A stretch of 17,075 nt of DNA from Balneolales bacterium (lineage in GTDB: Bacteria > Bacteroidota > Rhodothermia > Balneolales > Natronogracilivirgulaceae), in NCBI GenBank assembly GCA_007131625.1, contig SLQC01000410.1, positions 1 to 17,075 on the forward strand, in the 5' to 3' direction. The notes under the pieces were generated by a model that saw nothing but the letters and a program-made list of their open reading frames with translations, was not told the DNA's origin and did not search any database. Numbering within the stretch: the first letter of the stretch is position 1; each line of letters begins with the position of its first letter. Made by a program: the position numbers and the translations under genes. Positions 1-7,651 of the stretch are shown piece by piece.

Positions 1-77
1 CATCTAAGTCTTTCAGTTCAATATTTCACCTGTTGGGTGAAGATACAAAATTAGCTAAACTATTGAAAGACTTGATG
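1..77. repeat. Imperfect 77-nt palindrome with internal stem-loop
   Basis: Bases 1-15 pair with 64-77: AAGTCTTTCA at 6-15 against TGAAAGACTT at 64-73, extended by CATC/GATG with one bulged T. Inside is a perfect 6-bp stem, TTCACC (25-30) and GGTGAA (36-41), around a 5-nt loop. It lies about 70 nt upstream of the phosphatase start. It could be the terminator of a gene left of the window, a leader structure, or the end of a small mobile element. The sequence alone does not decide. Confidence 0.5.
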
Positions 78-148
78 TTATTGTATTTTTTCTAATTTAT
101 CTCACGGATTCTGGTAATAATCAACAAACTATAAATTCTAACTTTATT

Positions 149-1837
149 ATGTACTCGAGATTAACAATTCCGTTTGTATTAACTGCTTGTGTACTTCTGT
201 TCAGTGGATTTCAAATCCCAGGTCAAGCTGCTGCAGAGCAACAGCATGAAAAAACTCCGGATCTGGTCGTCGGAATCATCGTCGATCAAATTCGACCGGA
301 TTATATATTCCGTTACTGGGATCATTACGGAAATGACGGGTTTAAACGGCTGGTTAATGATGGTTTTATGTTCAGAAACTCGTACTTCCGTTATCTGCAG
401 ACCTCCACCGGTCCGGGACATGCTGCCCAGCTAACCGGAACTACTCCATCGGTTCACGGCCTCATAGGCAACAGCTTCTATATTCGGGAGTTGAACCGGA
501 ATTTTAATGCCATTGAAGCGGTAGGATCCGGTTATCGTGGTGTCGGTTCGGCGCCCGATTACGACGGTGAAAAGTCACCGCAAAACATGCTCACGACCAC
601 CGTGGGTGATGAGTTGTTCCTGCATACAAATGAACGCTCGAAGACCATCGGTATTTCCCGCAAAGACCGTGGAGCCATCCTGCCGGCCGGTCACACCGGA
701 CAAGCTTACTGGTATGAGGGTTCAACCGGCAACTTTGTGACTTCTACATATTATCGCGATGAATTACCTGACTGGGTACAACAGTTCAATGACCGCAATC
801 TGGCACAGGAATTCATGACCAGAACGTGGGATGCCCTGTACCCGATTGAACAATATGTGGAAAGTATGGATGACGATAATCCCTATGAAGGTACCATCGA
901 CGGTATTTCGACTTTCCCCATAGACTTGGCCTATCTCACTGAAGAACGGGATCATGGACCCGAACTCATTAATATTACTCCTTTTGCTGAAGAGTTGCTG
1001 CTTGAACTTGCCATTTCTGCGATTGAAGCAGAAGAACTGGGGCAGCGAGGCGTTTCGGATATTCTATATGTCAGTTTCTCAGCAGCCGATGCTATTGGAC
1101 ACAGATTCGGACCGGCATCCAAACAGGTGCAGGATTATTACATCCGTTTGGATCAGTATCTGGGTCAGTTACTTGATTATCTGGATGAAAAACTGGGTAT
1201 GGAAAATGTACTGGTTTTTCTGACTGCCGACCATGGTGCTGTTCATATACCCCATTATCTGAGAGATCTTGGCATTCCAATCGGAAATCCGGATACAGAA
1301 ACCGATGTGGTTGGTCAGATGATAGAGGATTTGAGGAGTTACCTGACCGGGAAATATGGAGAGGATTTCTTGTTGACCTATAATAACCAGAATTTATACC
1401 TGGACCATGATTTCTTTAATCTGAATAATCTCGATCACGCGGCAGTTCAAAAAGACGTCAATCGTTTTATGCTGACTCTTGAACCGGTGGGAGGTGCCAT
1501 TACAGCTGATGCCCTCAATAACTCCGAATTTACCAAAGGTATTCGTGCTCGTGCCCAGTATTTGTTTCATCAGAAAAGATCCGGTGATGTCATTGTCTGG
1601 TTACAGCCGCAGACCAGGAGTGGTACTGGTACCGGAGGTACAGGTCATGGGTCTCCCTGGGTATACGACACCCAGGTACCTATTTTATTTTATGGATATA
1701 CCGTTCCGCCCGGACAGTCAATGGAGCGTGTTTATGTATCCGATATCGCCTCTACGGTGGCTGTGTATTTGAACTCCCCTTTCCCAAGCGGCAACACCGG
1801 CAATCCCTTGAATGATATTATGAGAATTAACCGGTGA
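149..1837 (+). CDS. PafA-like alkaline phosphatase, exported
   Basis: Alkaline phosphatase superfamily enzyme of 562 aa. It starts with an export signal (residues 1-29, cleavage probably after the Ala run). The active-site pattern matches the PafA phosphate monoesterase of flavobacteria as I recall it: metal Asp46 in VDQIRPDY, nucleophile Thr87 in TSTGPGH, Asn108 in GLIGN, then Lys172 and Arg174 in RKDRG. The second metal set is Asp314 and His318 (DAIGH), Asp361-His362 (TADHG) and His500 (GHGSP). Spacings Asp46-Thr87 (41), Thr87-Asn108 (21) and Asp314-Asp361 (47) equal those I remember for PafA. Thr rather than Cys as nucleophile separates it from the sulfatases downstream. It should release phosphate from monoesters in the periplasm. 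Its position ahead of carbohydrate genes suggests phosphate scavenging or removal of phosphate from glycans (inference). Confidence 0.88.
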   Translation: MYSRLTIPFVLTACVLLFSGFQIPGQAAAEQQHEKTPDLVVGIIVDQIRPDYIFRYWDHYGNDGFKRLVNDGFMFRNSYFRYLQTSTGPGHAAQLTGTTPSVHGLIGNSFYIRELNRNFNAIEAVGSGYRGVGSAPDYDGEKSPQNMLTTTVGDELFLHTNERSKTIGISRKDRGAILPAGHTGQAYWYEGSTGNFVTSTYYRDELPDWVQQFNDRNLAQEFMTRTWDALYPIEQYVESMDDDNPYEGTIDGISTFPIDLAYLTEERDHGPELINITPFAEELLLELAISAIEAEELGQRGVSDILYVSFSAADAIGHRFGPASKQVQDYYIRLDQYLGQLLDYLDEKLGMENVLVFLTADHGAVHIPHYLRDLGIPIGNPDTETDVVGQMIEDLRSYLTGKYGEDFLLTYNNQNLYLDHDFFNLNNLDHAAVQKDVNRFMLTLEPVGGAITADALNNSEFTKGIRARAQYLFHQKRSGDVIVWLQPQTRSGTGTGGTGHGSPWVYDTQVPILFYGYTVPPGQSMERVYVSDIASTVAVYLNSPFPSGNTGNPLNDIMRINR

Positions 1838-1844
1838 AATAGCT

Positions 1845-2237
1845 TTAATTACATTGATCCGATCCGGATTGGAAACAACAGCCTTCAGGTTGGCAAGCAT
1901 ATTCCTTCTTTTCGTGGAAAAGTGAATCGGCACCTGTCCACGCTGAACAGCCCATTTTATACAAACAACTGCAGGATGCACATTCAGCCCGCCTTTTTCT
2001 TTCCGTCTCCTTTGGGGTTGCGTCCGACCCCTTTGAGAATGTCACTGAACAGACGAATCGTCGTCGAATCAATCAGTAAGACCTCATTAAAGGTCAACCC
2101 GAACGTTCGGCTGTCCTGCAAAATTTATTTCTGTATTTTGGCTCATGTTGACAGATTTGTGGTTGGTGGTTCAACTCCAAACTTACAACATGAAGGGGAG
2201 TCCTGCGGGGAGTACCCTTCGTTTTTTTGTCGGACAC
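1845..2237 (-). pseudogene. Decayed IS4-family transposase remnant
   Basis: This 447-bp gap holds a broken transposase read on the minus strand. From an ATG at 2146 it reads MSQNTEINFAGQPNVRV, like the N-terminus of IS4-type transposases that carry a DUF4372 domain. The frame is soon lost, and in another frame it resumes as LLIDSTTIRLF then LKGVGRNPKGDGKKK, the region holding the first catalytic Asp. After one more frame change come GLNVH and FSTKRRNMLANLKAVV, with truncation close to the phosphatase stop. Most of the N-terminal domain and all of the C-terminal half are missing. The outer edge is probably near 2237, where a TGTCGGACAC sequence, in reverse complement, resembles the end of the IS at the right of the window. 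It is certainly not functional. Same-strand ORFs of up to 115 aa here are accidental. Confidence 0.75.
2192..2228 (+). terminator. Hairpin plus T-run, rho-independent type
   Basis: GAAGGG (2192-2197) pairs with CCCTTC (2215-2220). An inner TCC/GGA stem (2201-2203 with 2209-2211) sits above, and seven T residues follow at 2222-2228. On the plus strand this has the form of an intrinsic terminator and would limit read-through from the phosphatase into GH28. It lies in what was the 5' end of the IS remnant, so it may originally have shielded the transposase from outside transcription. Confidence 0.6.
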
Positions 2238-2284
2238 TAATGATTTTTAAAATTAATATCACTATATAAATTAGGAGTAAATCA

Positions 2285-3907
2285 ATGAATATATCGTTTA
2301 AATACAAAAGGATGGCCATTCAAGATAAGAAACTACTGTACTTTGCCATTGTTGCAATTTTGACATTAAGTATGGGGTCTGTCGCTTTTGCCCAGTTTGA
2401 TGATGTACCCTACAATATTGCTCCCATTGAAGCACCATTTGATATGCCCCAGTTGAAACGTCCTGTGTTTCCGGAAGCTACGTTTGATATCAGGGATTAT
2501 GGAGCCCTGGAAACAGGAGAAAGTGAAAATTTCAGTAATACCGATGCAATTCATAAAGCGATCGAAGCAGCTCACGAGGCTGGTGGAGGCAAGGTGATTA
2601 TACCCGCCGGTGATTGGTATACGGGGCCTATTCATTTGAAAAGCTATATCAACTTGCATATTTCAGAGGGAGCGACCCTTTTTTTCAGTGATGTTCGTGA
2701 TGACTATCTGCCCGTCGTACTCCAGCGCCACAACGGAGTAGAATGCTATAATTATTCTCCCCCGATTTATGCTTACAAAGTGAAAAATGTGGCTATTACA
2801 GGTACGGGTACATTGGACGCCCAGGGCGAGAAGCTTTGGTGGGACTGGTCGCTTGAACAAAGGGAAATACTTGGAACTCCCCGTGAGCGCCGGGCTGCCG
2901 CAAGTCCACTGCCATTGAGCAGAAGATCGAAATTTTGTAGAGGTTCGGAACCCGGTGAAGGAGCCGAACGACCAAGCTTTGCGGTTTTCTGGGAATCGGA
3001 GGATATCCTGATCGAAGGAGTTACATTTATAAATGGTCCAATGTGGAATATTCAACCTATTTACAGTCAAAGAATCATAATCCGTGGAGTAACCATCAAC
3101 AGTCTTGATGCCCATAATGGTGACGGTATTGTTTTGGATTCATCTAAGGATGTCCTTATTGAATACACACGGTTAATGACTGGTGACGATGCCATTGTGC
3201 TTAAGTCCGGACTCAATGAAGACGGACTTAAAATTGGTATACCAACAGAAAGTGTTGTGATTCGCAACTTTGAAGCTATTGATGTACGTACCGGCAGTGG
3301 AGGTATCGTCTTTGGAAGTGAGACCTCCGGAGGAATCCGAAATGTTTACGTACATGACGCCTACTTCAACGGCAGTGACAGGGGTATTCGTTTTAAAAGC
3401 AGACGGGGACGCGGCAATGTTGTCGAAAATATCTTCATCAATAACATTCGTTTGGAAAATATTTCCCAACAAGCTATCCATCTCGATAAATACTATGGTG
3501 GTCCTGGTGAAACAGGTCCTGCACCCCTGTTTAAAGATGTTTTCATCAGCAACATTCAGGTAGACGGAGCTGAAATGGGAATTGAAATAGTTGGCATACC
3601 TGAAAAGTGGTTTGAAAATATCACCTTTGAAAATATCTTAATCAATAATGTTGAAGAAGGGGTCAGGTTTTCCAGGGTAAATAATATCAGATTGAAAAAT
3701 GTCGAAGTTAATTCGGATTCAAGAGCTATGATTGCTTATGATGCGTATGAAATGCATCTTGATAATGTGATTCTGAATGACAATACAGGCTACCCTCCTC
3801 TGCTCATAGAAGGTGAATACACCGGAGCAATCTTTAAAAATGAATATACTTTGGAAAATATGGAGATTGGGGATGGGTTAACCGACCGGATAATCCTGGA
3901 TCGCTGA
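2285..3907 (+). CDS. GH28 polygalacturonase-family glycoside hydrolase, exported
   Basis: Right-handed beta-helix glycosidase of 540 aa. A good ribosome site (TAGGAG, 2271-2276) supports this start. The signal peptide ends near residue 36 (SVAFA then Q). The helix begins at FDIRDYGA (68-74) with the usual GGGKVIIPAG (100-109). Catalytic motifs follow the family order: NGD (278-280), GDD (300-302), GSE in place of eukaryotic GHG (344-346) and RFK in place of RIK (369-371). The first three Asp residues needed for inverting hydrolysis are present. GSE is usual in many bacterial GH28. Expected role: hydrolysis of galacturonosyl linkages in polygalacturonan or rhamnogalacturonan, in the periplasm or at the surface. 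An Arg-rich, low-similarity linker occupies residues about 198-230. The exact substrate is unproven, since GH28 also includes rhamnogalacturonases and xylogalacturonases. Confidence 0.88.
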   Translation: MNISFKYKRMAIQDKKLLYFAIVAILTLSMGSVAFAQFDDVPYNIAPIEAPFDMPQLKRPVFPEATFDIRDYGALETGESENFSNTDAIHKAIEAAHEAGGGKVIIPAGDWYTGPIHLKSYINLHISEGATLFFSDVRDDYLPVVLQRHNGVECYNYSPPIYAYKVKNVAITGTGTLDAQGEKLWWDWSLEQREILGTPRERRAAASPLPLSRRSKFCRGSEPGEGAERPSFAVFWESEDILIEGVTFINGPMWNIQPIYSQRIIIRGVTINSLDAHNGDGIVLDSSKDVLIEYTRLMTGDDAIVLKSGLNEDGLKIGIPTESVVIRNFEAIDVRTGSGGIVFGSETSGGIRNVYVHDAYFNGSDRGIRFKSRRGRGNVVENIFINNIRLENISQQAIHLDKYYGGPGETGPAPLFKDVFISNIQVDGAEMGIEIVGIPEKWFENITFENILINNVEEGVRFSRVNNIRLKNVEVNSDSRAMIAYDAYEMHLDNVILNDNTGYPPLLIEGEYTGAIFKNEYTLENMEIGDGLTDRIILDR

Positions 3908-3982
3908 TTAAAAAATGTATGGAAACCCATGGTCAGTTCTGGTTCGGCGCAAGTATGCAATAATAATCATAAATTTAAATGT

Positions 3983-5500
3983 ATGAATTATCAAAAATCG
4001 CTATCTGCACTTGTATTAACTGTATTAAAAGGATCGTTGCTGTTCGGATGTGGGTCAATGGATGGTGAGCAGGACACTTCCAATCCGTTCGAACAACGAG
4101 ACAAGCCCCCCAATATAATCTGGATCATGGCCGATGATCTCGGATACGGCGACCTGGGCTCATATGGCCAGGAAGTTATCCGGACACCGCGACTGGACCA
4201 AATGGCCGATGAAGGAATCAAATTTACACAATTTTATTCCGGACACACGGTATGTGCCCCGGCACGGAGCAGTCTGATGACCGGACAACATACCGGTAAC
4301 ACCCCTATTCGCGGCAATCGCAGCGCCACAACCGACGAACGCGTCCCGCTTGCACCCCACCACACAACCGTGGCCGAAGTATTGCAACAGGCCGGCTATA
4401 CTACCGGTCAGATCGGAAAATGGGGGCTGGGAGAACCGGGAACCACGGGTATACCAAATCTTCAGGGTTTCGATCATTTTCTTGGATTCCTCAACCAGAG
4501 ACGTGCACATATTTATTATCCGGAATGGATCTGGCAAAATGAATATCGCCTGATCCTTACAGGTAATCGCGACGTGTTGCAAAAATTTCCAGAAATGGAT
4601 GTTTATCCTCATGATCCGCAGGTAGAGCCTGAAAGACGCATGGAACATTATACCGAAGATGTGTATCTGGAAGAGGCCGAGCGGTTCATCCGTGCCTATC
4701 GGGATGAACCATTTTTCCTGTACCTTCCCATTCAGATCCCTCATGCAGAGTTGATCGTACCGGACGAACATTTGGAGGAATACCTGGATGAGGACGGTAA
4801 CAGTATTTTTGACGAGGTCTTCTATTCAGATGACGAACACGACCGCTACATCGGTACCGACAAACCATTTGCCACCTATGCCGCCATGGTGACTTATATG
4901 GACCGAAACGTCGGCATACTGCTCGATCTCCTGGAAGAACTGGGCATAGATGAAAATACGCTTGTATTATTTACCAGTGACAATGGCCCTCATGCCGAGG
5001 GTGGATATGATCCGGAATATTTCAACAGTGGGGGTGACCTTCGCGGAATGAAACGTGACTTGTACGAAGGCGGTATTCGCGTGCCCATGATCGCCTGGAT
5101 GCCGGGTACCGTACCGGCCGGCCGGGTGAGCCATCAGGTCTGGGCTATGTGGGATTTCATGCCGACAGCAGCCGAACTCGCCCGAACCGAACCTCCGCAA
5201 AATATTGATGGGATTTCCATGGTAAACGCCTTGCTGGATCAGCCCCAGCAAGATGCGGAATACCTGTACTGGGAATGGTTTACTGGTAACCAGTCCCTGC
5301 AAGCTGTACGTATTGGCGACTGGAAAGCGGTTCGACTTGATAGTGATCTGCCCACAGAGCTGTATGATCTTTCCACCGATATCGGGGAAGAGAATGATAT
5401 AGCCGACCAGCACCCGGATGTCGTAGCCCAGACAGAAGAACTCTTTCGTACTGCACGAACAGATAACCCGCACTACCCGCTTCAGTTACCTTCCGAATAA
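3983..5500 (+). CDS. Formylglycine-dependent sulfatase (S1 family), lipoprotein
   Basis: Type I sulfatase. I use the ATG at 3983 rather than the longer frame from 3929, because it gives a clean lipoprotein signal: a hydrophobic run, then LFGC with the lipidated Cys at residue 23. That makes 505 aa. Metal-binding Asp51-Asp52 lie in MADDLGYGDLG. Cys91 in CAPARSSLMTG is the residue converted to formylglycine (C-x-P-x-R). Lys146 lies in GKWGLG, His254 in IPHAEL, Asp333-Asn334 in TSDNGPH and Lys357 in GMKRDLYEGGIRVP. These form a full arylsulfatase active site. It should remove ester sulfate from a sugar. It needs a maturase (anSME or FGE), not seen here. It follows GH28 by 75 nt and precedes a second sulfatase by 68 nt, probably in one transcription unit. 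Confidence 0.88.
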   Translation: MNYQKSLSALVLTVLKGSLLFGCGSMDGEQDTSNPFEQRDKPPNIIWIMADDLGYGDLGSYGQEVIRTPRLDQMADEGIKFTQFYSGHTVCAPARSSLMTGQHTGNTPIRGNRSATTDERVPLAPHHTTVAEVLQQAGYTTGQIGKWGLGEPGTTGIPNLQGFDHFLGFLNQRRAHIYYPEWIWQNEYRLILTGNRDVLQKFPEMDVYPHDPQVEPERRMEHYTEDVYLEEAERFIRAYRDEPFFLYLPIQIPHAELIVPDEHLEEYLDEDGNSIFDEVFYSDDEHDRYIGTDKPFATYAAMVTYMDRNVGILLDLLEELGIDENTLVLFTSDNGPHAEGGYDPEYFNSGGDLRGMKRDLYEGGIRVPMIAWMPGTVPAGRVSHQVWAMWDFMPTAAELARTEPPQNIDGISMVNALLDQPQQDAEYLYWEWFTGNQSLQAVRIGDWKAVRLDSDLPTELYDLSTDIGEENDIADQHPDVVAQTEELFRTARTDNPHYPLQLPSE

Positions 5501-5568
5501 AGTTCATTGAAAGTAACACTTCCGGAACAATACTGAATTTTATCAAAACCAAAAGGATAAAAAACAAT

Positions 5569-7452
5569 ATGAAATTTTCATTGCTGAAAATACTGATAAT
5601 TTGCTTTTTTCTAAAGTTTTCCATACTCAATGTATTCGCGCATGCCAGTGATGCAGATTTGCCTAACATCTTCTGGAACATTGCAGAAGATGCTAGCGCC
5701 GCACATATTGGTGCATACGGCGAAAATGCAATCCAAACTCCCAATATCGACAGATTAGGGCAGCAAGGAATTCTGTTCCAGAATGCCTATGTCAGTTCAC
5801 CGGTCTGTTCTCCCATCCGTTCGGCCATGGTAACCGGCATGTACCCAACAAGCACCGGAGCCATGCACCATCGTTCTCAAAACGATTCCGGGAGAGGGCG
5901 TGGAAATGAAGAAAACTTCCACAGTTACCATCTACCTGATGAAATCCCTTTTTTACCGAAACTGATGCAGGAAGCCGGTTATTATACCGTTATGAAGGGC
6001 TGGCAGGAAGGTCAGCTGGGAAAAAGCGATTTTAATTTTATTTGGGACGAAACATACTACAACGACCACGAGTGGCTGGAAAGAGAATCGACCAAACCTC
6101 TTTTTGCTCAAATTCAACTGCGCGGTGGCAAAAACAGAGGGGCAGAACCCGAAAATCCGGCTGACGCCTCCCAGGTCTTATTGCCACCATATTATCCTTC
6201 TCATCCGGTCATTATCAATGATTGGGTTCGATACCTCAATTCTGTTATGAAAATGGATGAGGAGGTTGGAGAAATTCTTGATCAGATCGAGAGAGAAGGG
6301 ATCACAGACAATTCCATAGTCATCTTTATAACAGACCATGGTGTCAGCCACCTCCGTAGTAAACAGTATTTATACGAGGAGGGAATCAAAATCCCTATGG
6401 TGATGAAGTGGCCGGGTCAAATAGAACCAGGTACTGTCAGGGACGATATGGTCTCTGTTATTGATTTGACTGCTACGATTTTGGGGGCGGCAGGTATCGA
6501 TATTCCTCCAAACGTACAGGGAAGAGACTTGCTGCATGAAAACCATAATAAAAGAGACCGCTTTTATGCAGCAAGTGACCGGCTGGATGAAACACTGGAT
6601 ATGATTCGAAGCGCCCAAACGGAAAAATATAAATACATTCGCAACTTCCGGTATTTTGCACCTCATATAAAATACAACAGATACAAATTCCGCCATGAAT
6701 ATACCAAAGCAGTCCTGGATTTGCATGAAAAAGGAATGCTAAATGAAATCCAGGAAAGATTTTTTACCGTACCCCGACCGGTTGAGGAACTGTACGATCT
6801 TGAAAAAGATCCTTTTGAACTTTATAATCTCGCCGATGAACCAGGCTACGAGCATGTGCTGGTAGAATTCCGGCAAGACCTTGAAGACTGGATGATCCGT
6901 ACGGGTGACATGGGCCTAATTCCTGAGCCGATGCTTGATGAATACGGTGGTAAATACGGCAGCAAATACGCCGCAATGCGGAGTGATGAATTAAAAAACC
7001 AGACCCGACACGTACTGGAAATGATGGATAAGGGATTGATAAATGGTCGTCCGCAAAGAGTGCTGTCACAGTATCTGGACCATGAAGATTTCAGTGTAAG
7101 ATATTGGGCTGCAACCTTGATTGCGCAGGACCAGGATCTTTCATCGATGCTTGCGTCCAGGTTAAATACTTTGTTGGATGATGATATACACGTAGTCCGT
7201 CTTGCAGCTGTCGACGCATTGTTGGGTATTGGAGAAATTGAAACGGCTCACAGCACCCTTTCAAGAGAATTGGAACATGACAATGTGATGGTGCGTCATT
7301 TTGCATTATTGGTAGCTGAAAATCATCATGAAAAAGTCCATTCACTGGAGAACAGGATAAAAGAAATGGTGGATGACCCTTATGAATATTGCCACAGGGT
7401 AGCTGATCGCCTCATGCATTTGATACAGGGAAAAGATATTGTCGGTATATGA
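5569..7452 (+). CDS. Sulfatase (S1 family) with C-terminal HEAT-like repeats
   Basis: Second formylglycine sulfatase, 627 aa, with a signal peptide (residues 1-25, ending VFAHA). The metal pair is Glu40-Asp41 in NIAEDASAAHIGAYG, the ED variant found in SGSH/heparan-type and related sulfatases. Cys80 in CSPIR is the formylglycine site. Gly-Lys at 151-152 (GKSDFNF), Asp256-His257 (ITDHG) and Lys265 follow. The usual sulfatase C-terminal phrase ELYDLEKDPFELYNLADEPG is present. After it, residues about 498-627 form three or four helical pairs typical of HEAT repeats (phrases such as FSVRYWAATLIA, IHVVRLAAVDALL, VMVRHFALLVA), probably for binding protein or substrate. It desulfates a different position or sugar from its neighbour (inference). 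It is the last gene of the plus-strand run. Confidence 0.85.
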   Translation: MKFSLLKILIICFFLKFSILNVFAHASDADLPNIFWNIAEDASAAHIGAYGENAIQTPNIDRLGQQGILFQNAYVSSPVCSPIRSAMVTGMYPTSTGAMHHRSQNDSGRGRGNEENFHSYHLPDEIPFLPKLMQEAGYYTVMKGWQEGQLGKSDFNFIWDETYYNDHEWLERESTKPLFAQIQLRGGKNRGAEPENPADASQVLLPPYYPSHPVIINDWVRYLNSVMKMDEEVGEILDQIEREGITDNSIVIFITDHGVSHLRSKQYLYEEGIKIPMVMKWPGQIEPGTVRDDMVSVIDLTATILGAAGIDIPPNVQGRDLLHENHNKRDRFYAASDRLDETLDMIRSAQTEKYKYIRNFRYFAPHIKYNRYKFRHEYTKAVLDLHEKGMLNEIQERFFTVPRPVEELYDLEKDPFELYNLADEPGYEHVLVEFRQDLEDWMIRTGDMGLIPEPMLDEYGGKYGSKYAAMRSDELKNQTRHVLEMMDKGLINGRPQRVLSQYLDHEDFSVRYWAATLIAQDQDLSSMLASRLNTLLDDDIHVVRLAAVDALLGIGEIETAHSTLSRELEHDNVMVRHFALLVAENHHEKVHSLENRIKEMVDDPYEYCHRVADRLMHLIQGKDIVGI

Positions 7453-7561
7453 CGCGGGGGATGCCGGATGCCTTGCGTCGCTGGTTTTATCATGAGCTAA
7501 GATTTGTTGACCCGCCAAGAAGATGATGCATCAGAAATCTAAGAATGATGTCTTTAACCGT

Positions 7562-7646
7562 TGATCCATTGCATCATTGGATCCATTACATCATTAAATC
7601 CTTCACGTCATCGGATCTTTCACGTCATTGAATCCTTCACGTCAAA
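7562..7646. repeat. Five tandem copies of a 17-bp repeat
   Basis: Five adjacent 17-nt units start at 7562, 7579, 7596, 7613 and 7630, with consensus near RRATCCTTCACGTCATT. Units 1-2 share CATT(G/A)CATCATT and units 3-5 share TTCACGTCA, so two sub-variants exist. The array fills the gap between the convergent sulfatase and sugar-porter genes. No spacers occur. It could be a slippage-derived minisatellite, or overlapping binding sites. Confidence 0.7.
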
Positions 7647-7651
7647 AAGTT

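Noticed and set aside
1922..2269. 115-codon plus-strand ORF in the phosphatase-GH28 gap
   Set aside because: It runs antisense to the recognisable transposase remnant and has no domain-like content or ribosome site.
3929..3982. Earlier start for the first sulfatase
   Set aside because: The added 18 residues precede and spoil the lipoprotein signal, and no ribosome site supports it.
4160..4771. 203-codon minus-strand frame opposite the first sulfatase
   Set aside because: The plus strand carries the full sulfatase active site; the antisense product has no recognisable features.
7452..7480. GACGC/GCGTC stem after the second sulfatase as a terminator
   Set aside because: Only a 5-bp stem with a long loop and no adjacent T-run.
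7562..7646. Possible CRISPR array
   Set aside because: The 17-bp units abut directly with no spacers and no cas genes are near.
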